Shown one piece after another: positions 8,130 to 17,055 of a DNA stretch of 64,000 nucleotides. The translations under genes were made by a program, and so were the position numbers. This DNA comes from Algimonas ampicilliniresistens (GTDB lineage: Bacteria > Pseudomonadota > Alphaproteobacteria > Caulobacterales > Maricaulaceae). The notes under the pieces were generated by a model that was not told where the DNA came from, did not search any database, and was given only the letters and a program-made list of their open reading frames with translations. Numbering within the stretch: the stretch's first letter is position 1; the number at the start of each line of letters is the position of its first letter. The stretch lies in NCBI RefSeq assembly GCF_030159955.1, contig NZ_BSNK01000002.1, positions 372,001 through 436,000 on the forward strand, written 5' to 3'.

Positions 8130-10006
8130 GCGGCATGGCTTTCAGTCTGGTGAGGAGTTTCAGTCATGGAACTGGATCGAGGGAAAATCACACTGAACAC
8201 GCTACCCTTATCGAGCGCAGATTGGATTTTGAGCTCTGCGCCGTGACGTTTGGCGATACGGTCAACGATACTGAGGCCAAGACCGGTCCCATCCACAGCT
8301 CGACTATAACCTTCGTCGACCTGCTGGAACGGTTGCAGAATGTGATCAAAATTCTTCGGATCAATTCCAATGCCGGTATCAATGATGTCGAGCCGGATCT
8401 GGCCTGTCTGTGTTTCAGAGAGTTGAGCTTTCACCGCGCCGCCAGAGCGATTGAACTTCACCGCATTGTCAAGCAGCTTGGCGGCAAGCTGCTTCAAATC
8501 CAACGCGTCGCCTTGCACACACTGCACGCGGCTAGGTTTGGTCCAAATGAGACGAACCCCAGTTTGCGCCGCGAGGTCGCGAACGCCAGAGACAGCCTGA
8601 TCGACAGCCTTGCCAAGGTCGACAGTCGACAAGGTCGCAGGGTCGATCACCTCTGTATCATCATTGGCGATCTCCAACACATCCCGTACAATTTGTGCAA
8701 TATGGCTACCACTTTGTGAAATCAGTCCGGCCATATCAGCATGGCTCGGATCGCGGCCCGGCTTGCGATATTCCAGCTGCAACATATCAGACAGACCGAC
8801 AATCGCATTGAGCGGTGTGTTAAGCTCATGGCTCATCGCCGCCATAAACATCGTTTTCGCGCGGCTGGCCGCTTCGGCAGCATCACGGGCTTGGCGTAAA
8901 TGCTCGGTCCGTTGTTTGGACTCCGTAATATCGCTCCAGATAAATAATCGCCCACCTTCGCGTGTGGCGGACGCGTTGACGCGTAACCAGCGCCCATCAT
9001 CCAGTTGGAACTCGCCGCTTTGTTGCGGTCCGTCTTGATTGAGGGCAACCGGGACGCCATCTGCGGCGAACAGCGTGCCGCACATTTGTCCGACTAAGGG
9101 CTGCTCAGACAGGTTTTGAAACAGCTGACCGACGCCGGGGTTGGCCACTATGATGCGGCCATCAATATCGGTCAAAAGCACGCCGTCTTTGGAGTTTTCT
9201 AGCGAGTCCGCCAAACGATGTTGCGCCAAAGTCCGCAAATCCTGTTCTTGCGCCATGCGGTCACGGATATTGGTCTGCATGGACCGCATCGATTTTAGCA
9301 GCTGCCCAGTTTCATCCTCACCCCCTTTGGGGATCATCACGTCCAATCGACCCGCGCTAATTTGGGCCGCCGCACCCGCCGCCGCCTTCAGCGGGCGAAC
9401 AATGGTCATCGCGATCCAAGCCGTCAGGCCGAGGGTCAAGATGAGCGCCGTGGCGACGGCGATTAGGCTGAATCGCCGAACCCGCGCCATGGTGGAGATA
9501 GCCTGTTCGCGATTGCGAAAGCTCTGATTGGTTTGCAGCTCGATGACGATATCGAGATTTTCTTCGATATCGTTTGAAAGCGCGGCATTGAGCTGTGCCG
9601 TTCCTGTTTGACCGAGACGCGCGCGTTCGCTTATTTCCCAAGACGAGAAATCACTCACGATATCATCAAAAAAACTCTCGGCGCGCGGGGCTATGGACCG
9701 GGCGCGCGCAACCTCAAGGTCTTCACGAAACTGCGTGACAAGCCGATCAAATTCAGCTTGCGGATTATCCACATCTGAGGGTCGCAGAGTTTCAATTTCA
9801 AGCGCCGCGAAAGTCTGGCCCGCAGAGCGCGCAAAGTTGACGGCCATCAGGGGGCGGTCAAACGTATCCGTTACCACCTGACCGGCATTATCAATCGACA
9901 ATAGCGCATAACCGCCGAGTCCGGCGATCAGCAGAGTCATCGCCAAAAACCCAGCGAAGAGCTTCGCCTTGACCGAAACCAGAAATTTGAACGGGCTCCG
10001 GATCAC
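8126..10006 (-). CDS. Membrane sensor histidine kinase (HAMP-PAS-HisKA-HATPase)
   Basis: 626 residues. TM1 is about 15-37, then a periplasmic helical sensor region of about 145 residues, TM2 about 183-203, HAMP to about 255, a PAS domain (about 265-360, DGVLLTDIDGRIIVANPGVG), the dimerisation/phosphoacceptor helix with MAAMSHELNTPLNAIVGL, and an ATPase domain with N-box LLDNAVKFN, IDTGIGIDP and GTGLGLSIV. It has no receiver domain, and no response regulator gene is adjacent, so its partner is unknown. The start overlaps the end of the hemoglobin gene by 4 bp, and the stop overlaps the cupredoxin start by 4 bp. Tight coupling implies joint function. Confidence 0.95.
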   Translation of the reverse strand: MIRSPFKFLVSVKAKLFAGFLAMTLLIAGLGGYALLSIDNAGQVVTDTFDRPLMAVNFARSAGQTFAALEIETLRPSDVDNPQAEFDRLVTQFREDLEVARARSIAPRAESFFDDIVSDFSSWEISERARLGQTGTAQLNAALSNDIEENLDIVIELQTNQSFRNREQAISTMARVRRFSLIAVATALILTLGLTAWIAMTIVRPLKAAAGAAAQISAGRLDVMIPKGGEDETGQLLKSMRSMQTNIRDRMAQEQDLRTLAQHRLADSLENSKDGVLLTDIDGRIIVANPGVGQLFQNLSEQPLVGQMCGTLFAADGVPVALNQDGPQQSGEFQLDDGRWLRVNASATREGGRLFIWSDITESKQRTEHLRQARDAAEAASRAKTMFMAAMSHELNTPLNAIVGLSDMLQLEYRKPGRDPSHADMAGLISQSGSHIAQIVRDVLEIANDDTEVIDPATLSTVDLGKAVDQAVSGVRDLAAQTGVRLIWTKPSRVQCVQGDALDLKQLAAKLLDNAVKFNRSGGAVKAQLSETQTGQIRLDIIDTGIGIDPKNFDHILQPFQQVDEGYSRAVDGTGLGLSIVDRIAKRHGAELKIQSALDKGSVFSVIFPRSSSMTETPHQTESHAA

Positions 10007-10551
10007 GGACTCGCTTCTGATGGGGTTTCAGGGTCTTGATCGGGGCCCATCCGGGTGATCGGAGCGACTGAATAACTGTCCGCTTTTGTCGTGCGCGGCG
10101 GAACAGGTGAGCGTTCAGTGACGTCATCATGCATTGGGGCGAGCCGTGCCAAAAAGCGGTTCTGAGTTCGAAACGGAATATCCTGATCATCCATCGCTTG
10201 CTGAAGGTTTTCCACCAGCGTGTTGAAATGGAGGGTGCGAATGCCGAGCCCATCATGGGCGCGGCGCATATCCTGCCCATCATAATCGCAGGGACCATCG
10301 GCAATATGGCAGGTATGGATGATGATCAGTTTTTCCAGCCGTTCCATATCCGAGTCCACAAAGATCGGAGCCATGCGCGGGTCGGCGAGCGCCAGATCGA
10401 GCATATCCGCAATGACCTTATCCATGACCGGCTTGCCGCCAAGATCATCATAGAGTGTGGACTTAGTCTTGTCCGACGCCTGCAGGGGTAGCGTTAGAGA
10501 CAGAGTTAGGGACGCGCCTAGAAGCAAAGCCTGAATAGCGGGTTTCATCAT
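10003..10551 (-). CDS. Exported group-1 truncated hemoglobin
   Basis: 182 residues. A signal peptide (LLLGASLTLSLTLPLQAS, cleavage near residue 26) precedes a compact globin: LYDDLGGKPVMDKVIADML, HTCHIADGPCDYDGQDMRRAHDGLGI with the proximal His99, and HFNTLVENLQQAMDDQDIPF. A proline-rich tail of about 35 residues follows the globin. Most truncated hemoglobins are cytoplasmic, so an exported one suggests gas (NO or O2) handling in the periplasm. It lies 1 nt after the DUF3034 gene and overlaps the kinase start by 4 bp. Confidence 0.9.
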   Translation of the reverse strand: MMKPAIQALLLGASLTLSLTLPLQASDKTKSTLYDDLGGKPVMDKVIADMLDLALADPRMAPIFVDSDMERLEKLIIIHTCHIADGPCDYDGQDMRRAHDGLGIRTLHFNTLVENLQQAMDDQDIPFRTQNRFLARLAPMHDDVTERSPVPPRTTKADSYSVAPITRMGPDQDPETPSEASP

Positions 10552-10552
10552 A

Positions 10553-11476
10553 TCAGAATCCTAGTTGGACGGAGCCGTAAAACCCCGTCTGTCGACCTTG
10601 AAGGGCGATCTCGCCCATATCGACGGCCGCCGCCGTTAAGGAGAGTGACTTGTTCGGAAACCAAGCCACAAAAGCGACCTTGGCATCACCCTCTGCTGCG
10701 AAGGCCAGATTGTCCGGTTTGGTTCGGTAATCTGCGCCGACGACCAGATCGCGCGACAGCATATAGGCGGCTGAGCCTTCGAACTGCGCCGAATAGCCAT
10801 CCTGATTGGGACCGCCAAAACCGAGTAGGCCCAGTTGATTGGCTTTGGTCCCGCGCAGTGACGCACTGAGCAACAAGTTTTTATCGAGCATCAATTTGGT
10901 CGCGGTTGCGTAAAAATCGACGCCGGAATGACTGCTCGCGCCGAGCGCTTTGACCAGATCGCCATTGGCCGATTTCTTGAACTGCGCGCCGACCGCGATC
11001 TGTGGCATGAGGCTATCTTGATCAAAGACCAGATCGCCCGCGACGCGTACCTTGGCGCCGACAATGTCCTGATGAAATTTATACCCCTGACGCAGGCCGA
11101 GTTTTGGCCCCGTATCGCCCGTATCAAACGTCTGCCGCGCATAAGAAATCTCGACCCGATTGCCCGCCCCAATGGCCGCGCCAGTCACTTCAAGATCGAA
11201 ATCGTTCAGTTTCGCGCGTGTGTGGAACGCCGTCGCGCCGTAACTATCGCTCGATCCGTAACCGGTAATCGTAGCCCAATTGGACAGCCCACTACCGCCC
11301 GCCCCTTCAACCTGACTAACCCCACCTGTGGCGAGCAAGCGACCCTTATCCGGACTTGGCAGAGAGCTGTTCGCGCAGGCAGACAGGCTTACACACGCCA
11401 GCAGGTTAATGGCGATGGCAATCGGTCGGACCACTCGATAGCGAGTCCGGTCCAATGAAATCGATCTGATGGTCAC
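10553..11476 (-). CDS. DUF3034-family outer-membrane protein with lipobox
   Basis: 307 residues. The body matches the DUF3034 family: RLLATGGVSQVEGAGG near the N-terminus, amphipathic strands throughout, LLGFGGPNQDGYSAQFEGSAAYML, and a terminal Phe (YGSVQLGF) typical of BAM-inserted barrels. The N-terminus also has a lipoprotein-like box (SLSAC, Cys34) after a long basic n-region, which is unusual for a barrel. It is the first gene of the operon with the exported hemoglobin, kinase and cupredoxin, and is divergent from the AbgT gene. The family has no established function. Confidence 0.85.
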   Translation of the reverse strand: MTIRSISLDRTRYRVVRPIAIAINLLACVSLSACANSSLPSPDKGRLLATGGVSQVEGAGGSGLSNWATITGYGSSDSYGATAFHTRAKLNDFDLEVTGAAIGAGNRVEISYARQTFDTGDTGPKLGLRQGYKFHQDIVGAKVRVAGDLVFDQDSLMPQIAVGAQFKKSANGDLVKALGASSHSGVDFYATATKLMLDKNLLLSASLRGTKANQLGLLGFGGPNQDGYSAQFEGSAAYMLSRDLVVGADYRTKPDNLAFAAEGDAKVAFVAWFPNKSLSLTAAAVDMGEIALQGRQTGFYGSVQLGF

Positions 11477-11593
11477 CCAGCTCTCCTCAATGACGAGGGC
11501 TGGAATAAATAGCTGACCTTAAGAATGTCTTGTCTCTGGCGGATCGACGCGATTAAGAGCGCGGTGAACTCCGATAACTATTCCGAGCGATCC

Positions 11594-13186
11594 ATGACTG
11601 ACACAACCGCTGACACATCCGACGCTAAAGGGTTTCTCGCCTGGGTCGAACGGTCCGGCAATAAGCTGCCTGATCCCGTTTTTATCTTCTTCTATTTGAT
11701 CTTAGTGTTGGTCGCGATTTCAGTCGTGGTTGCCCTATTGGGCCTGACCGCGGATCATCCGACGCAAGTCACAGCGGATGGATCGCCCGTTATTATCAAA
11801 TCGGCTTCGCTGCTTTCGGCTGAGAACATTCAACGTCTCTGGGTCGAGATGCCCAAGACCTTCACCCACTTCCATCCGCTCGGCTATGTGTTGGTCGTGA
11901 TGTTGGGTGCGGGCGTGGCGGAACGATCCGGACTATTTGCCGCAGGTATTCGCCAAGCCGTACGCGGCGCGCCGCTGTTCCTGCTCACCCCGGTCGTGGC
12001 GCTGGTCGCCATGTTGTCCAACCATGCGGCGGATGCGGGTTATGTGGTGATGATCCCACTGGCCGCCATTTTGTTTGCGTCGGCCGGACGTCATCCGTTG
12101 GCTGGGATTGCCGCCGCCTTTGCCGGTGTGTCGGGCGGGTTCTCCGCCAATATCTCACCGGGACAACTCGATGCGTTGCTGTTTGGCATTACCGAAGCCG
12201 CGGTTGACGGGTCGGGCCTTGATCCCAACTGGACCATGAACATTGCGGGCAATTGGTGGTTCATCGCCGCACTGATGGTGATCTATCTCCCTGTCATCTG
12301 GTTTGTGACCGACAAAATTATTGAGCCCCGTCTTGGTAAATGGGTGCCGGATGAGCGCCAAGCCGCCGAATATGGCGAAGAAGACAAGCCGCTTACAGAC
12401 GCACAACGCAAAGGCTTGCGCCGCGCGGGTCTTGCCATCTTGGCCGTCTGTGCGCTCTGGGCTGTTATGACCTTCGCACCGGGCACGCCGCTCCTAGCGG
12501 ATGAAACGGCGACACCGGGTCAAGCGTGGTATGTCACCGCGACCCCGTTTTTCCGCTCCCTCGTCGCCGGGTTCATGATCCTCTTCCTCGCCGCAGGTTG
12601 GGCTTATGGTAGCGCTGCCGGGTCGATCAAAAATCACCGCGATCTGGTCGATATGATGGCCGAAGCGATGAAGGATATGGGCTATTATCTGGTGCTGGCT
12701 TTCGCCGCCGCCCATTTCGTCGCCATGTTTAACTGGTCCAATCTGGGGCTGATTACCGCCGTACACGGCGCGAACGGCATCAAAGCTAGCGGCCTGCCGC
12801 TGCCACTGGCGCTTGGCCTGATCGTGATCTTTGCTGGCTTCCTCAACCTGTTTGTCGGCTCAGCCAGCGCCAAATGGGCGCTGCTTGCCCCCGTTTTGGT
12901 GCCAATGTTGATGCTGCTGGGGATTTCGCCCGAAGGCGCAACCGCCGCTTACCGCGTTGGCGACGGCGCGACCAATATCATCACGCCGCTGATGGTCTAT
13001 TTCCCGCTCATCCTGATCTTCGCCCAGCGTTGGCAGAAGGGTTTCGGCATTGGCAGCCTGACCGCGATGATGATCCCCTATTCGATCTGGCTGATGGTCA
13101 CGGGCGTTATCTTGATGATGCTCTGGATATTCCTTGGCATCGATTTGGGACCGGGCGCGCCGATTGGTTATACGCTGCCAGGTTAA
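11594..13186 (+). CDS. AbgT-family transporter
   Basis: 530 residues from ATG 11594; a 23-residue longer version from 11525 lacks family similarity. About a dozen hydrophobic helices. The FLAWVERSGNKLPDPVFIFF start, GVSGGFSANISPGQLDALLFGITEAA and the RVGDGATNIITPLMVYFPLI block identify the AbgT family (p-aminobenzoyl-glutamate uptake in E. coli, sulfonamide-type efflux in some homologues). It is an inner-membrane ion-coupled transporter; the substrate cannot be told from sequence. The next gene (GNAT) starts directly at the base after its stop, implying a two-gene operon. Confidence 0.95.
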   Translation: MTDTTADTSDAKGFLAWVERSGNKLPDPVFIFFYLILVLVAISVVVALLGLTADHPTQVTADGSPVIIKSASLLSAENIQRLWVEMPKTFTHFHPLGYVLVVMLGAGVAERSGLFAAGIRQAVRGAPLFLLTPVVALVAMLSNHAADAGYVVMIPLAAILFASAGRHPLAGIAAAFAGVSGGFSANISPGQLDALLFGITEAAVDGSGLDPNWTMNIAGNWWFIAALMVIYLPVIWFVTDKIIEPRLGKWVPDERQAAEYGEEDKPLTDAQRKGLRRAGLAILAVCALWAVMTFAPGTPLLADETATPGQAWYVTATPFFRSLVAGFMILFLAAGWAYGSAAGSIKNHRDLVDMMAEAMKDMGYYLVLAFAAAHFVAMFNWSNLGLITAVHGANGIKASGLPLPLALGLIVIFAGFLNLFVGSASAKWALLAPVLVPMLMLLGISPEGATAAYRVGDGATNIITPLMVYFPLILIFAQRWQKGFGIGSLTAMMIPYSIWLMVTGVILMMLWIFLGIDLGPGAPIGYTLPG

Positions 13187-13807
13187 ATGGTTTTCGATCT
13201 TCCCACCCTACCCGCGAAGATCTCAACCGGACAGCGCGGAGAGGCTCGCCTCTTCGCTGAGATCACGGCCAAAGCTTTTGCCAAAGACCCTTTCAACCTA
13301 TGGGTCTTTGGCAAGCCGAACGCGATGCGACCGACTTTTCATGTTGAGGCGGCTCACACCTACCTACCGCATGGTCTTTGTCACCGGATTGGAGAGCAGG
13401 CAGCTGCCATGTGGATGCTACCCAAAACACTGGGCGGTCGCTCAACCGATATTCCGATGCGCGCAATGCCAGGCCTGATCATGATCTTATTGCGTTATGG
13501 GGGCATTGGAGCTGTGCGCCGGGCTGCGGCTGCTGACAGGGCTATGAAAGCCAATAAACCGACTGAACCGCACCTCTACCTCTTCACCATTGGCGTGACC
13601 CCAGATGCACAAGGCCAAGGATTTGGCCATCAACTTTTGTCGCCGCTGCTACGCGCCGCCGATCGAGCGGGACTGCCAATCTATTTGGAAAGCTCCAATC
13701 CGGCTAATCATGACTTCTATGCCGGGCATGGCTTCGAAACTCACAAGATCGTCTACGCTCGACCAGACGCGCCACCCCTAGAAACTATGTGGCGGTATCC
13801 CCAATGA
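13187..13807 (+). CDS. GNAT family N-acetyltransferase
   Basis: 206 residues. The acetyl-CoA-binding motif A reads IGVTPDAQGQGFGHQLLSPLL (about residues 145-165), followed by LESSNPANHDFYAGHGFE. The ATG follows the AbgT stop with no gap, so the two are co-translated. A link between substrate transport and acetylation is plausible but not shown. The acceptor is unknown. Confidence 0.88.
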   Translation: MVFDLPTLPAKISTGQRGEARLFAEITAKAFAKDPFNLWVFGKPNAMRPTFHVEAAHTYLPHGLCHRIGEQAAAMWMLPKTLGGRSTDIPMRAMPGLIMILLRYGGIGAVRRAAAADRAMKANKPTEPHLYLFTIGVTPDAQGQGFGHQLLSPLLRAADRAGLPIYLESSNPANHDFYAGHGFETHKIVYARPDAPPLETMWRYPQ

Positions 13808-13897
13808 TAGCGGAGTCGCAGAACGATTTCACTTGAGCAAACAGACAATTGTCGTAATATAATAGCACCGTTTGAATACATTTCTTCTGAGGCTCCC

Positions 13898-14815
13898 ATG
13901 ACCCGTCTGCTCACCGCGTTGCTTCTATCCTCCGCCCTTGCCGCCTGCTCTCCGTCAGAGCCGGAGGCCCAAGCCCCGACACCGGACGCGCAAACCACCT
14001 CCGTTGAGACGGCCCCAGCCCCACAGAGCGTTATCCTGCAGCCGCTTTGGCAGCTAGACGGGTTCGAGGCGCCGGAAAGCGTGATTGAAGCGGACGACGG
14101 CACCACGCTCTATGTCTCCAATGTTGGCGGCGACGGCTCGGCGCAGGATAATAATGGCGTGATCTCGAAAATCGGGATGGACGGCGCGATGATCAATCGC
14201 AACTGGGTCGCCGGGACGGAGGCTTTGCCGCTGCACGGACCCAAAGGTATGGCGCTGGTCAATGGTACGCTCGTCGTGACGGACATTGACCATGTTGTTC
14301 TGATCGACACCGAAGCAAGCAACATCATCAAACGCATTCCAGCGGAAGGTGCGGGCTTTCTCAATGATGCCGTCGCGGGGCCTGACGGCACAGCGCTCAT
14401 CTCCGACTCCGCCAATGCCCGTATCTATAGCGTCCAGGATGACGTTGCGACGATCTGGCTCGAAGATGAACGCCTCGGCGGCGTCAACGGACTGCACAAT
14501 GATGGCGACCGCCTGCTCGTCACCACGATGGATGGCGGCGAATTACTGAGCGTCGATTGGGACACGAAAGCGATTACGGGACTGGCGAGCGGCATGGAGA
14601 ATGCGGACGGCATCGGCCTGCGATCAGACGGCAGCTATATCATCAGCTCTTGGCCCGGCCAGCTTTGGCACGTGCAAGACGGCGAAGCGCCAACCTTGCT
14701 TCAGGACACAAGCGGCGACACACCGATCCTGATGAATGATATTCTACTCAGCGGCGACACGCTGGTCACGCCGAACTGGATGCCGGGGACGGTGCGCGGA
14801 TATGGGGTAGAGTGA
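13898..14815 (+). CDS. SMP-30/NHL-like beta-propeller lipoprotein
   Basis: 305 residues. The N-terminal signal ends in a lipobox (SALAAC, Cys17), followed by a proline/threonine/alanine-rich linker (about 20-45). The rest is a repeated four-stranded pattern with segments such as GFEAPESVIEADDGTTLYVSN, GFLNDAVAGPDGTALISDS and GMENADGIGLRSDGSYIISSW. These are characteristic of gluconolactonase/SMP-30-like propellers. It is likely to be lipid-anchored in the periplasm. The ligand or lactone substrate is not known. Confidence 0.8.
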   Translation: MTRLLTALLLSSALAACSPSEPEAQAPTPDAQTTSVETAPAPQSVILQPLWQLDGFEAPESVIEADDGTTLYVSNVGGDGSAQDNNGVISKIGMDGAMINRNWVAGTEALPLHGPKGMALVNGTLVVTDIDHVVLIDTEASNIIKRIPAEGAGFLNDAVAGPDGTALISDSANARIYSVQDDVATIWLEDERLGGVNGLHNDGDRLLVTTMDGGELLSVDWDTKAITGLASGMENADGIGLRSDGSYIISSWPGQLWHVQDGEAPTLLQDTSGDTPILMNDILLSGDTLVTPNWMPGTVRGYGVE

Positions 14816-15097
14816 ACGCGCCAGCGATAAAACAGGCGCGCCCAGTCGTGTCAGGGCCGTGTTACGGCGATCAGGCCTTTTTGATCAGGCTCTTTTATTC
14901 AGTCGCGGAAGAAAGCTCCTGATCCTTACGAAGATCCCCATCTAAAAAACGATAGTGGTACTGCAATTGAGGGCAGTGGTCTAAACTTGGTGTGTGCTTA
15001 ATGTTGGTTTTCTGACTTCAATATGTCGAGCAGCGACGCGACTTTCAGCCCATCGCGCAAATGCAGCTGACGCCCGCATCGCGGACGCCAATTCGGT
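14816..15097. other. Non-coding stretch between convergent genes
   Basis: 282 bp between the SMP-30-like gene and the GlsB-type gene. A GCCGT-GTT-ACGGC hairpin at 14856-14868 is followed 8 nt later by five T residues (14878-14882), a possible weak terminator for the plus-strand gene. GATCAGGC occurs twice (14869-14876, 14883-14890). On the minus strand a stretch of about 33 codons directly after the GlsB stop is open (ending ILKSENQH), perhaps a decayed coding remnant, but it has no start and no recognised family. Confidence 0.35.
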
Positions 15098-15343
15098 TTA
15101 GGATTTTTTAATAGCCCGGACGAGCCAGATCAGGATCATCGCGCCGATGAAGGCTGTGACGAATGAGCCGATCAGGCCGCTCGCGCTCAGGCCAAGCAGA
15201 CCAAACAGCCAACCGCCCGCAATCGCACCGAGAATACCCAAAATAACGTCGCCGATCAGGCCATAGGGGCGCGCGGCCTTCATCACACTTCCGGCCGCCC
15301 AGCCAGCAAGGCCGCCAATGATAAGCCAAATAATCAAAGCCAT
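15098..15343 (-). CDS. GlsB/YeaQ/YmgE family stress-response membrane protein
   Basis: 81 residues from ATG 15343, which has an AAGGAGAG ribosome site close upstream. The longer open frame from 15439 has no such site and extends beyond family similarity. Three hydrophobic helices with glycine zipper character are visible: MALIIWLIIGGLAGWAAG, GDVILGILGAIAGGWLFGL and GSFVTAFIGAMILIWLVRAI. The family is a small integral membrane protein often stress-induced, of unknown mechanism. Confidence 0.92.
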   Translation of the reverse strand: MALIIWLIIGGLAGWAAGSVMKAARPYGLIGDVILGILGAIAGGWLFGLLGLSASGLIGSFVTAFIGAMILIWLVRAIKKS

Positions 15344-15474
15344 AATACTCTCCTTTAGATCCTGTGTGTTTCTAGCGGAGTCGCTGAACACACTTTGGAT
15401 GAGAGCCTCAAGTATAGAAGATGAATGCCAGATGAACAAATTGCGGTTGAGAACGGGGCAGAAACCCCGCCACC

Positions 15475-16977
15475 TTACGTTTTCGCGATGGACCCCACCA
15501 AACTATTCACCCCCGCACTCGTAATCGTCACCGGAACAATCTGCCCGATCAGCTCTTCTGGCCCATCGAAATGCGTGCCCGTTAAATAGGGGCTGCGACC
15601 GAATAATTGGCCGTCGCCGCGGGCGGTGCCTTCGACGAGCACGTCGAGGGTTTTGCCAATCAGGCTTTCATTCCATTCGCGCTGTTGCATGTAGAGCAGC
15701 TCTTGCAGCCGTTTGAGGCGCTCTGATTTGACGTCTTCCGGCACTTGGCGCGGCAAGCTTGCGCCCGGTGTACCGGGGCGGACGGAATATTTGAAACTGA
15801 ATGAGCTGGCATAGCCGATTTCGCGCACGCAATTCATCGTGTCTTCGAAATCCTGATCCGTCTCGCCGGGGAAGCCGACGATAAAATCCCCTGACAAAGC
15901 GATGTCAGGCCGGGCCGCGCGGATGCGCGCGATCAGGTCGCGGTAATGGGCGTAAGTGTGACCCCGGTTCATCGCGTCGAGCACCCGGTCACTGCCCGCC
16001 TGAACGGGCAGGTGCAGATAGGGCATGAGCTTGGGTTCCGTCGCGAGCGTCTCGATCAGATCCGCATCCATGTCGCGCGGGTGCGAGGTAGTGAAGCGCA
16101 TCCGGTCAATGCCGCCAATTTTCGCCAGATGGCGGATCAGATTGCCAAGACCCCATTGTGACCCGTCCGGGCCGTCCGCGTGGTAAGCGTCTACATTCTG
16201 CCCTATCAGCGTGATTTCGCGCACACCTTGCGAGGCCAGTGAGCGCGCTTCCGCCACGATCTGATCAACCGGACGGCTGACTTCTGCGCCACGCGTGTAA
16301 GGCACGACACAGAAGGTGCAGAATTTGTCACAGCCTTCTTGGACCGTCAGAAACGCCGAATAGCCTTTGGCATTGCGGCCTGCGGGCAAGGCATCGAATT
16401 TTTCGACCGTATCAAAATCGGTTTCCAGCACGTCGCCCGTTTCGCGGGTGACCTTAGCGATCATTTCCGGCAGGCGGTGATAGGTTTGCGGGCCGAGCAC
16501 CATGTCCACGACGGGGGCGCGGCGTTTAATTTCCGCCCCTTCGGCCTGCGCGACACAGCCCGCGACGGCGACTTTCATATCGGGATTATTTGATTTCTGA
16601 TGTTTGCGAATGCGGCCGAGCTCGGAATAGACTTTCTCCGCCGCCTTCTCGCGAATGTGGCACGTGTTCAGGATCACCAGATCGGCATGGTCCGGCGTGT
16701 CCACGGCGGCATATCCAATCGGCGCCAGCACATCGGCCATACGCTCACTGTCATAGACATTCATCTGACAGCCATAGGTCTTGATGAAGACCGACTTGGT
16801 GTTTTTGCCATTAGGAACAGGGCGCGGAGCCATCACGGTCGGCGTGTCTATATCGCGCGGTTTTGGAACGTTAGTGGAAGAAGTCGGCGTAACGGGACGT
16901 CCAATATCCAAGACGGTGCTGTTGCGACCGCTGGCAGACTGACCGTCACGGGACGCGGTTTTATCGCGCGGTGACAT
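15475..16977 (-). CDS. miaB: tRNA-2-methylthio-N6-dimethylallyladenosine synthase MiaB
   Basis: The radical-SAM methylthiotransferase that adds the 2-methylthio group to i6A37 in tRNAs reading UNN codons. Visible: N-terminal cluster domain [18 protein letters not shown], the radical-SAM motif [15 protein letters not shown], and a C-terminal TRAM domain. GGAG at 16987-16990 is 9 nt before ATG 16977, giving 500 residues; an ATG at 16983 (3 nt spacing) and an in-frame start at 17037 are alternatives. With any start there is an unusual basic, disordered N-terminal extension of about 60 residues or more before the first conserved cysteine. Confidence 0.96.
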   Translation of the reverse strand: MSPRDKTASRDGQSASGRNSTVLDIGRPVTPTSSTNVPKPRDIDTPTVMAPRPVPNGKNTKSVFIKTYGCQMNVYDSERMADVLAPIGYAAVDTPDHADLVILNTCHIREKAAEKVYSELGRIRKHQKSNNPDMKVAVAGCVAQAEGAEIKRRAPVVDMVLGPQTYHRLPEMIAKVTRETGDVLETDFDTVEKFDALPAGRNAKGYSAFLTVQEGCDKFCTFCVVPYTRGAEVSRPVDQIVAEARSLASQGVREITLIGQNVDAYHADGPDGSQWGLGNLIRHLAKIGGIDRMRFTTSHPRDMDADLIETLATEPKLMPYLHLPVQAGSDRVLDAMNRGHTYAHYRDLIARIRAARPDIALSGDFIVGFPGETDQDFEDTMNCVREIGYASSFSFKYSVRPGTPGASLPRQVPEDVKSERLKRLQELLYMQQREWNESLIGKTLDVLVEGTARGDGQLFGRSPYLTGTHFDGPEELIGQIVPVTITSAGVNSLVGSIAKT

Positions 16978-17055
16978 GGGCATAGGCTCCGATTGAGTTG
17001 TGGTGCGCGCTTTAGGCGGCAAGGCGCAGCCGTGCAAGCCGCGCGCACTGTCCGC

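Noticed and set aside
15000-15097. Open stretch on the minus strand after the GlsB-type gene (ending ILKSENQH)
   Set aside because: No start codon or recognised family; kept only as a remark within the non-coding stretch.
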